From: Antedon bifida
Lineage: Eukaryota; Echinodermata; Crinoidea; Comatulida; Antedonidae
Length of the DNA stretch: 64,000 nt
Reading direction: 5' to 3'
Assembly: GCA_963402885.1 (NCBI GenBank)
Contig: OY727100.1
Location: 3,596,001 to 3,660,000 of the forward strand
Notes under the pieces: model-generated
Seen by the model: the letters and a program-made list of their open reading frames with translations, nothing else
Databases searched by the model: none
Told to the model about the DNA's origin: nothing
Program-made: the position numbers and the translations under genes
Shown: one piece after another, positions 48,800 through 60,560 of the stretch
Layout: each line of letters begins with the position of its first letter
How positions within the stretch are numbered: position 1 is the stretch's first letter

Positions 48800-50724
48800 G
48801 AATAATAATACTAAAAAATAAAAGTTTAGTTGCTTTAATAATGATTAATATAGTAGAATTAATTCTTCTATTAATGTACTTTATATTTAATTATTTAATA
48901 TTTTAATTAAGTGAATATAATTTGTATCATTTATATTAAGCCCACAGTAATTTTTCAACCATGAGGCAATCCTAAGTAAGTCAGGGCACCATAGATAAAA
49001 TTACTGCAGTGCACATGTTACAGGTTCATTTTGCCTGGCAGACAAAACAAAATCTCTCTTTTTTATCAATGTTTTAAAAAGTTTTGAAGAGTTCTGACTA
49101 CTCCTAGCCAAGCTATACTGAACTATATACCTTTAATGTTGCAGTACAATTATTTTAATTTAATATATTCATCAAATAAATACAAACGTCTTTTCTACTT
49201 ACCGTTTCCAAAGGTTCAACACCACCGCGTGCGTCTTATCTAAAGTGGTATTTAAGTCACCATGCGCAGTAGCGCGCACCTGTCATCGTGTTGGTTTAAA
49301 GTTTCATTCGATTTGATAGTGTACTGCCTGTACAGTAATACTAATATAGGCCAAGTTAAAAAAAAATGATGTTTACCTCCTGCCGTTTTTACATGCGTTC
49401 AAGCGACCGTCGTTTTCTTATTTGTTTTTTTTTTTAATGTTTATTTACTCTAAGCTATGTATGCCTAATTTTACTTACTGTATGTAAAATACGTCTTAAA
49501 AACGGCTCTGGGCTTATACATTAATAGGCCTAGGCCTACAGAATTTATACGTGCAGTGCTAGTAAAAATATCGCGGAACATCCCATTATAGTCATCGTGT
49601 GCAGGGGGGGCGACGCGTAACAGAAATTCGTTCCTTCGTAATGCCGAGTCGATCGTATGGTATTATAACCATACTGTAAAAATGTTCTTAAAAGATTAAC
49701 CATCATTGTATGAGAAAAAAAGTTGTGAAAAAAATGTTTTGATCTCCTAAAATCCATCGGAAATTTATATTTCAACGCAGTCTCCATTTTTGTATAGGGC
49801 CTAGAGAGTGGCAAGTTATTAATAAACTACACGTAAAAGCCAGTTATATTACAGGGAGATGTTTTACATCTCCCTGGTTATAATCAATGAAACGTCTGTT
49901 GTTTTTTCAATATTGCAAATATGCAACGGTTTAGATAATTAAAGAAATATATACTCTAATAATAGGGTCTATTGTTTAAAATAAAGTTTCTAAAAAATCA
50001 TTTAAATACGATAATTTGTACGAGCGATGTTAATTAAAGTAACTTGTCCTCTAAAAATAGGGTAGGTTACCGCGCTGGTTACGCTTCGCTGCACAGCATT
50101 GTTGTTATCGAAACACGAGGTGAGGCGAGTGCAGTGACTCTGCCATTTTCCCCGAATGTTGTTTTGTTCACTCCACTCGAGCACTGCACGCACGAGGAAA
50201 GTTTATTAAAAAATGTAAAACTAGGTCTAAAAAGCATAACGCATAAATATTTGATTTCAATAAACGACGTTCATCGGAGATACTGTCAATCAATGCCTAC
50301 ACGCGTTTTTTTTTTAACGTTTTTTTATCAGAAAAATAAATGACATCCCTATCGAAAAATAGCAAATCCCGATCGGATAGTCTTTATCATCCATGTGTCT
50401 TGTAACGTCTCTGACAGCAGTGTACCTCTCTGCTACCGTAAGTAGCAGTCCCATCATGGGAAATAACAAAGAGACGTCTGGTTAAACAAGACAAGTTGTC
50501 GAGAAATGGAGCTTGAGGTAAACAACATGATAACGAACAAATAAATGCTTGGAGATCGACAAATGGACGTTTTAGTTGGACTTTATGCTTTCGCCAAAAT
50601 GATTATTTGATTATCTATTTTATAATATGTCATCGCCAAAATGGCTAAAGCAGTCGTTTTATTTTTCGCCAATATGAAAACGTTTTCGCCCATGGCGACT
50701 TGGCGATCGGCCAGTGCGAGCCCA
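48800..50724. other. Non-coding 5' part of the hAT element
   Basis: No supported ORF; promoter and terminal sequences of the transposon are expected here. Subterminal 'gccaaaatggctaaagc' near 50637 mirrors 'gccaaaatggctaaagtc' near 44131. Confidence 0.5.
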
Positions 50725-51332
50725 GCCGATGAGGTTTCTCTATTTATCCAAAATATGAAAAACATATCGACTGGGAATACCAAACATGTAAGTTAACATT
50801 TTCCTTCAAATTTTATTTTGAGTCGAGTAAGACGCTCTCCTTTCTGATTAAATAGCAAAACGCTTCACTGTTGCTTTAAGACCATATTGAAACAATGATA
50901 ACAATAGTACAGTATACTACTACTTTATGATAAATAACAGTTTGTTGTGCTTTTTTGTTATTATTACAAGATGCAACAGATGTTGAAAAGAGTATTCACG
51001 ATAAGACTTTGCAATACCGACAGGAATATTTATTGGCAATTGGACGGTCATAATAACCCAACCAGTACTTTCATTCAGTGGCTGATGGATTGATTATACA
51101 ACATAGAAGCCATGGTTAGGCTTTTTAGGTCTGACTCATTATATTTTCCTGAATGACATTTGTGGACTTTGTAGATGTTCCCCAAGTATTAGGATATGGC
51201 TTTATCACCAAGGCATATAACATTATTGTTTTGAATTAATATAATACTGAAAAAGACTACAGTGTCTTGATTACAGTAATGTACTGTTATAATAAGAATA
51301 TATAGGAAACGTATCTTTTCTAAGCATCGTAT

Positions 51333-52984
51333 TTAAAGGGGGATTCTGGGTTTAAAATTGCTTTTAAATATCGTTTATTTATTAAATAAAAAATATTATA
51401 ACAATATAGACATGTCAGAATGAAGAAGTAATAACGAGAAATTAAAAAATTAAATTTAATATACATTTTAGGGTAAATTCATGGAAAGTCTGTTTTTCAG
51501 CAGCTTAGGGAAGCTCATTAATATTCATGAGATATTCACAAAATCACGTCATCAGTGGATTCCAAACTCGCGACGTCATGTACGTTGTGTTTGTCAACTA
51601 ATTTACATCTCTCTCCCCTGTCAAACCACGACCACCCGATCATTGTGAAATACATTTTTTGTAGATTTTCTAAGCTAGGCCTAAAGTGTAATAATAACAG
51701 TAGTAGCATATATTTATTTGACATTTAATGAAATACAAAATTTAGTACAGATTACTCCATGGTACAGATTATATATAGATTGTATACAGTTATACTATTT
51801 TTATACCTCGAATAGTTCAGATCGTATTATCGGCTTCAAGTACTAGGCTAGGCCTAGCCTAAATCATTTTTTGTCATGGGTGAGAGCCATTCTGACTAGG
51901 GATTCCATGCCACGATGGCTACCCTACGTTTTTAAACATTGGGGCCCATCATGGGCCTAGCTAGCCTACTACTAAACGATTGGCCCATAAATAACAAAAC
52001 TCAGTGGATCCAAACCCATCCTATCAACCAAACTCCTAAACAATCTAAACCTAAAACGTTCTACAAAATCGGCTGTAAATATTGAGGCAAAACAAGGTCC
52101 GATCGCCGTCCGCACGTATGGTGTCCCGATCGTCTAAGTAGGCCTAAAATAGGCCTAGGCCTAGTTTACTCTCCAAAAAAGCGGATACTGCATCAAGCAA
52201 GTAGACCAGGTAGTAGGAAGGAGACCTGGCCGATCCGGCCCAGTTAAAAATTGAGCTAGCTAGTGTAGTAGACCCTATGCGAATTGATACTACCAGGCCT
52301 TTTACTATAGGCTACACTTGTTAAAATTAGCAATACTTATGTATACAAATATTCCAACTCTCTCATTCGAGCTATGTTATCTATACCATTCCGGTAGGTC
52401 GAGTCGACCTTCAATCAAATACTGTACATCGTTTATGTTGTGATTATAAACGGGGTATACTCGACCCGACCAGTTTGGTATTGTATACTGTATCTGCTTA
52501 TCACGTGACGATGCCAAGCATGGGCAGAGAGAGCACGTGTATCATCGTCTCGCTCTCCTCGCTCAGCAGGAATGTATACGTTACGCTTCATTGATTTTGA
52601 AGGCTTTCCCTAAGTCAGTGCGAAAATCGGCAAACGTAAAGTGCAAACATATCTAAGTTTTCACTGTTTTGATAAATTTTCATAGAAAATTGACTTCATA
52701 AATGGGAAGACCGACTAAAATTACATCAGATAAGTATAATTTTACAAAAGTAATTGATATGGTTAATGATAACGAGTCGTCGGAAGATTGACCATTTCAC
52801 GAATTTCCTATTCTGTAACACAGTGTCATATCGCCGTAGCTGCACTTGTAATCTGGCCTCATTTCACAGCCTTCGTTCTGCTTCACTGGGCGCTTATATA
52901 AATTGAAACTTTTACCGTTCAAGAGACAAACAAATATATTTTACATTTTTTACTATTCATTTTAAACCCGGAACCCCCCTTTAA
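51333..52984. mobile_element. ~1.65-kb TTAA-bounded non-autonomous DNA transposon
   Basis: TTAA at 51333-51336 and 52981-52984 flank 'agggggattctgggtttaaa' and the inverted 'tttaaacccggaacccccct'. A tiny plus ORF (MGRPTKITSDKYNF..., ATG at 52701, 29 codons) lies near the right end; no transposase core. Confidence 0.75.
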
Positions 52985-53307
52985 ACAAGAAGTCAGTCGA
53001 TTTTTGTTGAAAAATTAATGTTTCCAATCTTCTTAGTTAATTTTTGAATCGATTGAAACATCCTCAATGTCAATCGATCCGATTTGTTCCTTATCACTGT
53101 CGGCCGTATCTATTGAATATTCAGTCGATTAATTTAAAAGCATTGGAAAGAAGATATGAGTTTTGTTTTGTCCCTATTGGTTCCCAGTGATTATTGCTAC
53201 GTTTAACTTTCTGCCTGTGAGATATTTAGCTTTTCATCGAAAAGACAAAATGAATAGTCAGTCTTGGTTTCATAGGTGGCAGTGTCGTAGATTTCGATTG
53301 TGTATAA

Positions 53308-53449
53308 CAAATTTGATTTGACAAATTTGATTTAACAAATTTGATTTAACAAATTTGATTTAACAAATTTGATTTAACAAATTTGATTTAACAAATTTGA
53401 TTTAACAAATTTGATTTAACAAATTTGATTTAACAAATTTGATTTAACA
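53308..53449 (+). repeat. 14-bp minisatellite (aacaaatttgattt)n, about 10 copies
   Basis: Nearly perfect 14-bp tandem repeats, just downstream (leftward) of the DED exon, inside its intron. Confidence 0.95.
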
Positions 53450-53639
53450 ATAGAATTACAATAATAGAGCAGGATGATAATCCTCATAGAAAAGATGATT
53501 CCAGGGTTCAACAGTCGGATTGAAAACGTTCATTGTCAAAATGACAGTCATGATCACTAATACTGCTATTAACAAGTGCTTGGTCCAGACATGTAGCAGT
53601 GGTGAAGACAAAAACAAGATAAAATGTGGAAATACTTAC

Positions 53640-54157
53640 ACAGTAATATCTTTTTTGCACTTTCATTCAACTGATCGGCAAATTTTTCCAATTTCATCGG
53701 TGTGTTTAATTCAAGTTCTTTCTCCAGATGAAATACTAAATCCCATTTGTTTTCAAATCCAAGTGAACCCAATCCGTAGTACGCAATCAAGTTGTGCAGA
53801 TCACGATCCGTGATTTCAATCATAGCTTTATAAAGGTTTTTACGATTTGAAGACAAGCTTGCCTCACACGGACCGGTATCGTCATATTGTTTACATATGT
53901 CTCGATATTTCTTTACAATGTCTTTTGCTTTGGCATTTGTTGACACGTCTGCAATTTCTGACATTATTTTAACATCATTGTATGAGATTTTGCCTTTCTC
54001 CTTAAGTTCATTAAAGAAATCCATTCCTGTGTATTGTTCATTTGCCAATACACCAACCGGTAGATGATCATGTAGAAGAAATCTTAACTCCCGTCGTTTT
54101 ACTCCTTGATAAGCGTTACTGAATTCTTGACAAAAGTCTCTAAGCCTATCAGCATTA
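53640..54157 (-). CDS. Death effector domain (DED) exon of an NLR-type adaptor/receptor
   Basis: 518-bp exon, acceptor 'atttttacag', donor TACTGT/GTAAGT, start phase 2, end phase 1. Residues include RLRDFCQEFSNAYQGVKRRE, LRFLLHDHLPVG, MDFFNELKEKGKISYNDVKI and VKKYRDICKQY. This is the six-helix DED pattern ('L..lLFLL.D.ip...l...l.lf..Le..GlLs.dnl.lL.el'). The RxDL charge motif is not conserved. After a short hinge, LYKAMIEITDRDLHNLIAYY and FADQLNESAKKI suggest a second, degenerate death-fold. DEDs assemble with caspase-8/FADD-like proteins in the cytosol. The end phase fits every downstream minus-strand cassette exon. Confidence 0.8.
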
Positions 54158-54369
54158 CTGTAAAAATAAAATATTAATCTTATCAGAATATATAGTTCGA
54201 AATTGCATTTTTACATATTACTTTTTCATACTTATAAGCAAAGTGCTTTTTTTACGATAATTATTGTATTGCAAACATTATGTATCTTGTAATGCCGCGT
54301 GAGGCTAACATGTTGTCTGAAGATGCAGCTCCGTAAAATGATAAATAAATCACTAGTGGCATTTTTAGT

Positions 54370-54580
54370 CTTTTTTTTCGCGTGGACGCGACTCAATAGT
54401 TTACTATGTCGGTCGGTCGGTCTGTTGGTCTGTCGGTCTGTCTGTTTTATCGCTTTTCTGTACTTTTTGAACTGTTTTGATGTACAGACAAGTTTTAAAG
54501 TCCATTACTTTTTGAAAGTTCATTTTTTTCTGAGAGCACGCGACTTATGGCTGTTGGCCTTGTTTGTATGTGTTTATCTA
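54370..54580 (+). repeat. Dispersed (gtcg)n repeat, second copy
   Basis: 'actatgtcggtcggtcggtc' followed by 'agcacgcgactta' and 'ggccttgttt'; same module as 40650-40790. Lies in the intron between start exon and DED exon. Confidence 0.6.
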
Positions 54581-54999
54581 GTAGAACCGATGGTTCTTAA
54601 TATACTTTGACTCGTAACATGACAGCATTTTTCTTTTTAAACCGTGGAGCGAATAAGTATTTAAGAATGTTAATTTTTTCTACAAAAATAGATTGTTATA
54701 AAACAAAATAATAAATGTTTTCTATTATAGGAAAGAATAATTTCATTCGCTACAAGCCTACAAAGGTATTCAACTTGGCTTCTCTGCCAGTAGGCCTAAA
54801 TGTGTGAACTCATAAAATCTTCTCCCCATTCCACTAATAAACTTTTATCAATAAGACCAGATGAAGAAAGTTATGAATAAAAGAAATGAGATTAACTTCG
54901 CACGATTGCTTGCATACTGAGGTATACAGTAGTTCTTCAACTTCAACAAATAATCTGTAACTATTTCTAGTTGCATGAATGTTAAGTTATTATTCTTAC

Positions 55000-55031
55000 C
55001 TTTTATGTTTCCTTTCCTCGCCACTTGCCAT
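55000..55031 (-). CDS. Start exon of the DED gene
   Basis: ATG at 55031 encodes MASGEERKHK then AG/GTAAGA, phase 2. Joined to the DED exon acceptor (1 leading base) it gives KHK-S-NADRLRDF with no frame break. Short charged N-terminus directly before a DED is usual for death-fold adaptors. Confidence 0.7.
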
Positions 55032-55100
55032 CGTCCTAAACAGTCACTGTTAAAAAAGATCATGTGGGCATATCAGAGTCACATTTCTGTAACATTGTTA

Positions 55101-55129
55101 TAATAATAATAATAATAATAATAATAATG
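55101..55129 (+). repeat. (AAT)n microsatellite
   Basis: Nine or so ataataata units; lies at the 3' end of the adjacent LINE fragment and is probably its tail. Confidence 0.9.
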
Positions 55130-55269
55130 CGCTGCTCTCACAGCATTTATTAGGTCCAATAAAACATATCATCGGAAATTCGTTTTTTGTACACTATTTA
55201 AAAAAAAGAACATAGTACACACTATACAAAATTGCACAAAAACGATATACACAGTAAAACAGAACCAAA

Positions 55270-55790
55270 TTATCTAGTAACGGTGTTGTTGAAAACTGTA
55301 ATTGACTTAGGGATAAATGATTTGGAATAACGGGTTGTTCGTACACGGTGGGATTGAAGTCGGAATAATGATGGAAGAAAATTATATTCTTTGAAGAGGG
55401 GATGAGAAGGTTGTGATAGGATACGCTTTACCATAGAGATCACAGTATTTTCATATGTAGATGTCATATCATCTAAGGTCATTGCAGTAATCCTACACGC
55501 CCTTCTGTTTATTTTATTTAATAATGCATGATCTTTTAGACTTAAGGAGTTAAACCAAATTGTAGAACAGAATGAAATGACACTAGAAATCATAGAATTA
55601 TAGTAAAGTTTAAGAATTGTGTTGTCAATATTAAATTTTAGTTGACGCATCATATAAAGTCTTTTTTTGAACCTTTTTATAAAGTCTGAGTGTGTTTTGA
55701 TTCCATTTTAACCGATCATCAATAGTGGTACTGTACCTAAATATTTGAATTCAGACACAACCCTAATGTTATCATTTCCAATTTTCAGAT
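55270..55790 (-). pseudogene. 3' end of a non-LTR retrotransposon reverse transcriptase
   Basis: Leftward: a relic of FKYLGT...DD.LKWN near 55690-55770 (frame broken), then LKLYYNSMISSVISFCSTIW, LSLKDHALLNKINRRACRIT, and TTRYSKSFIPKSITVFNNTV. This is the conserved thumb and C-terminus of CR1/jockey-type LINE RTs. It is 5'-truncated and inactive. Confidence 0.8.
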
Positions 55791-56169
55791 TTTCATGTAA
55801 TTTATTTTTTTCGAATTATCATTTCACATGTCTTTTTGGTATTTATTTGGTATTTGGTATTTATGCATAATTATGACATTGTATATGATCTATTTTTATG
55901 AATTTTAGAAGAGTTTCTGAAAATCCCAATGTGTATTATTATTGTTACAAGGTCAAAATCAACTTAGGTCTAAGCTGCAATAAAACTATTCGTATATTCG
56001 TTTGTTACTGTATAAGTAGGCCTATATTAAATTTGTGTTTTAGATTTGTCATCTGCCATTTTTCGAAATTTTCGTGTTAAATAATAGCCAATGTTCACAA
56101 ACAGTCGGCTCACGAACTAAGTGTATTCACTGTTCAACGTGCATTGATAATTCCTATTCCTATTTGGAA

Positions 56170-56275
56170 TCTAACCAGTGAGCCTATGCTAATTCTATTT
56201 GTAATCTATACAGTGAGCCTATACTAATCCTATTTGTAATCTATACAGTGAGCCTATACTAATCCTATTTCGTTG
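56170..56275 (+). repeat. Tandem repeat, unit about 40 bp, nearly three copies
   Basis: Units 'agtgagcctatactaatcct'+'atttgtaatctatac' repeat with small changes. Confidence 0.85.
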
Positions 56276-56668
56276 TATTACCCTTGTATTTCTACAGCAA
56301 CACTTGACCTGAAATTCAGCAGATCTCCTACTATTTCTTGTATACAGTCATTCTATTGTATAACTCTACAATACATACACTAATATATAAACCATTCCGT
56401 TACCTTACATACGTTGTGCTTCAATGCAATTTAATAAAACAGTTTTTGACAATAAGGCTTTCTATTGATAATAGTACAATGAAACTGTCAGCACGTACGG
56501 TAATTCTTAAAGTATCTATATTATTATATCCAAATCCTTAAATAGAGGCATTGTAAAACGTAGCTCACTATAGGGCTATTTGTGTACTTTACCATAGGCT
56601 TCCAAAATAGTGATTTTATATAAATTAGTTTCATCTGCTCCTTTGTTGTTGACATATAGAACGTTGAA

Positions 56669-56703
56669 CCATGGACCTATAATGTATAGGTCCATGGTTA
56701 AAC
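56669..56703. repeat. Hairpin 'aaccatggacctata' inverted
   Basis: aaccatggacctata, four bases, then tataggtccatggtt: perfect 15-bp stem. A related 'tccatggttgaac' follows at 56721. Confidence 0.75.
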
Positions 56704-57041
56704 CAGGGATTTATACCTCCATGGTTGAACACTATGTAGAAAGAAATCTCCCTGAAATCCCAAATTTTTTTCTAAGATCATACAGAATTTAATGAATCCA
56801 TGGCACTGTATAATCATAGTCATTTCTATTGACTATGGTATAATTGACACGATATGTGTGAATATAAAAATAACTCGTAGGATTATAGTGTAATATTTGA
56901 CGGTAGTTGACGGTCCTTTTTGAAAACATATTCTTTTTAAATGTTACCTTTATCAACCTTCAACCGTGCCACACCAGTTTTATATTATGGTTTAATGTAT
57001 AATGTAATTTTCCTTAATTTTATATATAATAATTATATTGT

Positions 57042-57123
57042 AAATAAATGAAAGACGCTAGTGAATTACCAACTGAACATTTTATTGTTCAGTTGGTAAT
57101 TTACTAGCGTCTTTCATTTATTT
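57042..57123. repeat. Long hairpin, ~38-bp stem with 6-nt loop
   Basis: 'aaatgaaagacgctagtgaa' to 'accaactgaaca' is reverse-complemented at 57086-57123 with one mismatch. It could fold as a pre-miRNA-like stem, but the loop is very small, as in a foldback MITE. Confidence 0.85.
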
Positions 57124-57834
57124 ATATTTGGCTCTACATTTTGTATCGAGCACTTTCGCTTTCATGATCTGCGTTAAATTTACCACGATTTATAATAATT
57201 AAATTATAATTTTTTCCTTTATTTTGGTTACAAGGTCAAACTTAAACTACCTAGCACCTATGTTTTAATAACGGGATTGCACGAATTGCATTTTTCGCTG
57301 ATTTCAAAATAATGTTAATCTAATCTCTGAACATTAATCCTTCATTATCATGACGTCATTGGCATTATTATCACCATCATCATTATAGTTTAAATAACTC
57401 CGTAAAAAACAATTAAAAAAATGTTTTTGTTAAATAGGCCATTTTAATGTCGCATTAGAAGTATTCACTTTTTTCATGTTTTGCTGGACAATACATCCTA
57501 ATGTTTGATTATGTATTTTTTAAGGCAAAAAAATGCCATACACATTTAGTGGTAGGCCTAATAGCTGATTGTATTTCTGACTAAAGACCCGCTAATAATC
57601 TAAATAACAAACTACAAACTAAAATTTAGTTTCATCTACATATCACCGTTCCGAAATCCCATACTACCCAAACTTGACGTGAATAGTCTGTTTTATACAA
57701 TGATATATTCATATTCCGATTCTGGCCCACTGTGAGCAGTTCCACAATGCACATCTCATAACGCCCACAATGCATCTCGCAAACTTGATGCGATTTCAAA
57801 GGTACAATATATTCATAGAATAATCATGGAGCTA

Positions 57835-57860
57835 TAATTTTATAGCTCCATGGAATAATG
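57835..57860. repeat. Hairpin 'catggagctata'
   Basis: catggagctata/tatagctccatg perfect stem. The flanking phrase 'tgattccgattctggcccac' (57850) duplicates 57714-57732. Confidence 0.7.
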
Positions 57861-57904
57861 ATTCCGATTCTGGCCCACTGTGAGCAGGTCGCGATTTCAT
57901 TTTT

Positions 57905-58015
57905 CGTACATAAGTTGTTGTTATCTCAATTCTTACGTCACACCTTACGGATTTGACTAATGAATATTCATGTTTATTTTGTGACGTTTCATGAGGGGTC
58001 CCCAACTTATGTACG
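57905..58015. mobile_element. ~110-bp MITE with palindromic ends 'cgtacataagttg'
   Basis: cgtacataagttg at the left is inverted as caacttatgtacg at the right. Copies or fragments at 10918-11005 and near 11630. Confidence 0.8.
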
Positions 58016-60045
58016 CGAGCAGGTCCACAATGCACACCGCCATTTTACTGCCCACAATGTATTTCGTGATTTTGTTAGGAGTGGTCTATACTCATAGAAA
58101 ATTGATTACAGTAATTGCAAGCAAAGAACTCTGGCAACTTTTTAATAATTGCAGACCTTAACACTTGCCTGTGATATATATTCAGTGGTCTAGAGTGGTT
58201 TAACTTAACCTCAGTTAACAATATTTTAAGCATTGTCTCGTACTAACCATTTATAAAAATCTTATCAATTTTATGAACTTTCCTGTGCCTTTTAATAGAA
58301 ACTTTAGATCAATCAGTCCTCCCTGTGCCGTATTTTTACAGAAACACTTGACTTGACATCCACAAGTTAATAATGTACTTGATCTATCTGTACTTATAAT
58401 TTCCCTGTATACAATGTAATCCACGGTTGGCCTACAGTACACTAAATGAGTATATCTGTATATATGTTCATATACGTGTACGTTGTGCTTCAATGCAATT
58501 TAATAAAACAATCTTTGACAATAAGGCTTTCTATTGATAATAGTACAAAGAAACAGTCGACACGTACGATAATTGTTAGTCTCCCCATTTGATTATATTC
58601 AAACCCCAAAGCCGTTAGATACTGTAAACATAACTGTATTTGTTAGCCTACCTAAATAGGCTTCCAAAAAATGGTGGTCTATAGAAATTTGTTTTAGTCC
58701 GCTACTTTACTGTAGTTTTTGATGTATAGAACGTTGAACCACCTATGTAGACAAAAACCTCACAGAAATATATCTCGAATAAGATATAATGTAATATTTA
58801 AAGGTTATTGATGGTCTATTTTAAAAATACTTTACATTTTGCAATTAAATCTTATGGAAAACCTGTAGTGAAATAACATTACGGTTAGGCCTATGCTGTT
58901 TTAAAGATGTATTGTACAATCCATCGTCTCTTTTTTCGGTGACGGGACGAATGTCGAACGAACATTCATGTTGATACGTATGTCTGGCTGTGCGATGTAC
59001 TATAGTTTAGGGCGGGTATACAGGGTAATAATTGTACCACGTTGTCTGATACTAACGATAAAAAATAATTCCTCCTCAAACAAACAAAACAGTACAACTG
59101 GATTCGAAGCGGGCCGCGTGGTATTTATTTACTGTGGTCTATTTAGAATAGCGAATGATGATGAAGCACATAGAACAAAATAATGAACATCTTTGCATGC
59201 AGTTCTGCTATCTTTCAGTAGGCCTAGTGTTTGTCCCCAAAACACTTCTGTTTATGTGTCATTCTTATCCGCCCTTCTGCAGTCGAGAGTTAGTTCAACA
59301 AAATGCACACCTCTGAAGTGTGTAAACAATATTGGGTTTTGGCGACGCGATTGCATTAAGACCGTGAACAATCTGTGAGTTTCACATTGTGTTTTATATT
59401 CAGATACAAAAGCCTTGGTTTATTATAAGTATTGGCGTATTTCGACTGTGACATTTAATGTAATAAAAAATTCTTCATCTCTTTATGAGTTTAAGAAATA
59501 GTTATTGAAAACTTGTTTAAAACAGAAAATCGTTCTTATTATGATTCAGGTTATAAGAAGATTAACCAAATTCACACTAGAATCCGACTTGGTTTGTCTC
59601 TATTCGTGAACGATTATACAATGTTTACCAATATATCAAAAAGGAGTAACACCAATCGATTTTACATCCTCTTTAAACCCTGCCAGAATGCTATAAAAAC
59701 ATTAAATTAAAAGGTAATAATTTGGTATGTATTTGATACAAAACTCCTCTCCGCGTACCATATTTGTGTAAATGTTTTGAAAAATTGTTCACGTGCCGTA
59801 TTTAATGCCAATAAACTAATAGTCTTACGCAGAATATAATTTTTTTTCACAAAAAAACGTAGGCGTACTAAGAATGGTTGTTTTGGTAGAAAGTTCAGGA
59901 ACAGTGAGGTTTCTGTCTCCTATTCCATTTTATACTTCTAATAGCATGCCCTATGACATCAGTAATAGTATAGAATACAATTCTTGGTTTTAGTCTTTTA
60001 CCCATCTTCCTTTCAATTTTGTTTAGAAGAAACTATTTTTATTAT
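58016..60045. other. Spacer without recognised gene
   Basis: Only short chance frames. A fragment of the TTAA MITE end ('aaagatgtattgta') is near 58903. Confidence 0.45.
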
Positions 60046-60049
60046 TTAA

Positions 60050-60430
60050 TACAACACCATTTTTTCACATTTCTTCAACATATCTTGATAAATATCAGAA
60101 GATATTTCCATCTGTAAAGTGAATTAGGAAATAAATCTTTTACAGATTTCGAATTAATTCCTTTTTTTGCTATTCGGAGACTGCGGGAATTAACAAACTC
60201 ATAGAATAATCTGGATTATGTTTTTTTTGGTAGAAAACCCCTTTAACGTGCACATTTAAACCACAATGATTAAGTAAGTCCATAGCGAAACCAGGTTGTG
60301 ACGTAATTTCTCTCAGTTCGTTACCTTCTAATAACCTGTCTGGTCCTACGACACCATATTCTAACTCATCTAATCCATCTAACACTACAATTAATTCCCT
60401 GTCGTTTTTCTCTATAAACATTTTTATAAT
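60050..60430 (-). pseudogene. Internally deleted NACHT-LRR pseudogene fragment
   Basis: 60170-60421 encodes FIEKNDRELIVVLDGLDELE and YGVVGPDRLLEGNELREITS, matching the Walker B region of the terminal NLR exon. It then diverges at VKGVFYQKKHNPDYS. At 60070-60145 the sequence resembles the C-terminal coding end of that gene (13990-14080). Walker A and the LRRs are missing. Confidence 0.75.
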
Positions 60431-60444
60431 TTTTGAAAAACTGG

Positions 60445-60560
60445 TTCTTTTACTAACAAGGCCATATAGCCTACATAGCTGCAGTCGCGTGCTCAGTGTT
60501 TACCGACGGACCATCTGACCAACCGACCGACCGACATAGTGATAACGCCCACAAATGTAA
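60445..60560 (-). repeat. Dispersed (gtcg)n repeat, inverted copy
   Basis: Reverse complement of the module at 40650-40790 and 54370-54580. Confidence 0.6.

Larger units (their letters stand above)
44047..50724 (-). mobile_element. Autonomous-type hAT DNA transposon encoding an OTU-transposase fusion
   Basis: Inserted in the Cys-rich exon with gccgat duplicated on each side (44041-44046, 50725-50730); hAT elements usually make 8-bp duplications and two further positions mismatch. Ends 'tggggtagcacta' and, inverted, 'tgggctcgcactg' form imperfect TIRs, followed inward by repeated 'tagccattttggcga'-like subterminal motifs. It carries the transposase at 45017-48732. About 1.9 kb at the right end is non-coding. 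Confidence 0.85.
43956..50787 (+). pseudogene. Cys-rich (A20-like) exon, copy B, split by a transposon
   Basis: 43956-44046 and 50731-50787 together make the same 148 bp as copy A when one gccgat is counted. The 6.7-kb insertion interrupts it after codons for NAD. Following exon candidate: 50971-51093, in frame from phase 0 to a stop (40 residues). Confidence 0.75.

Noticed and set aside
58968..59378. Two plus-strand frames of 61-71 codons
   Set aside because: No family resemblance, no supported splice borders, length expected by chance.
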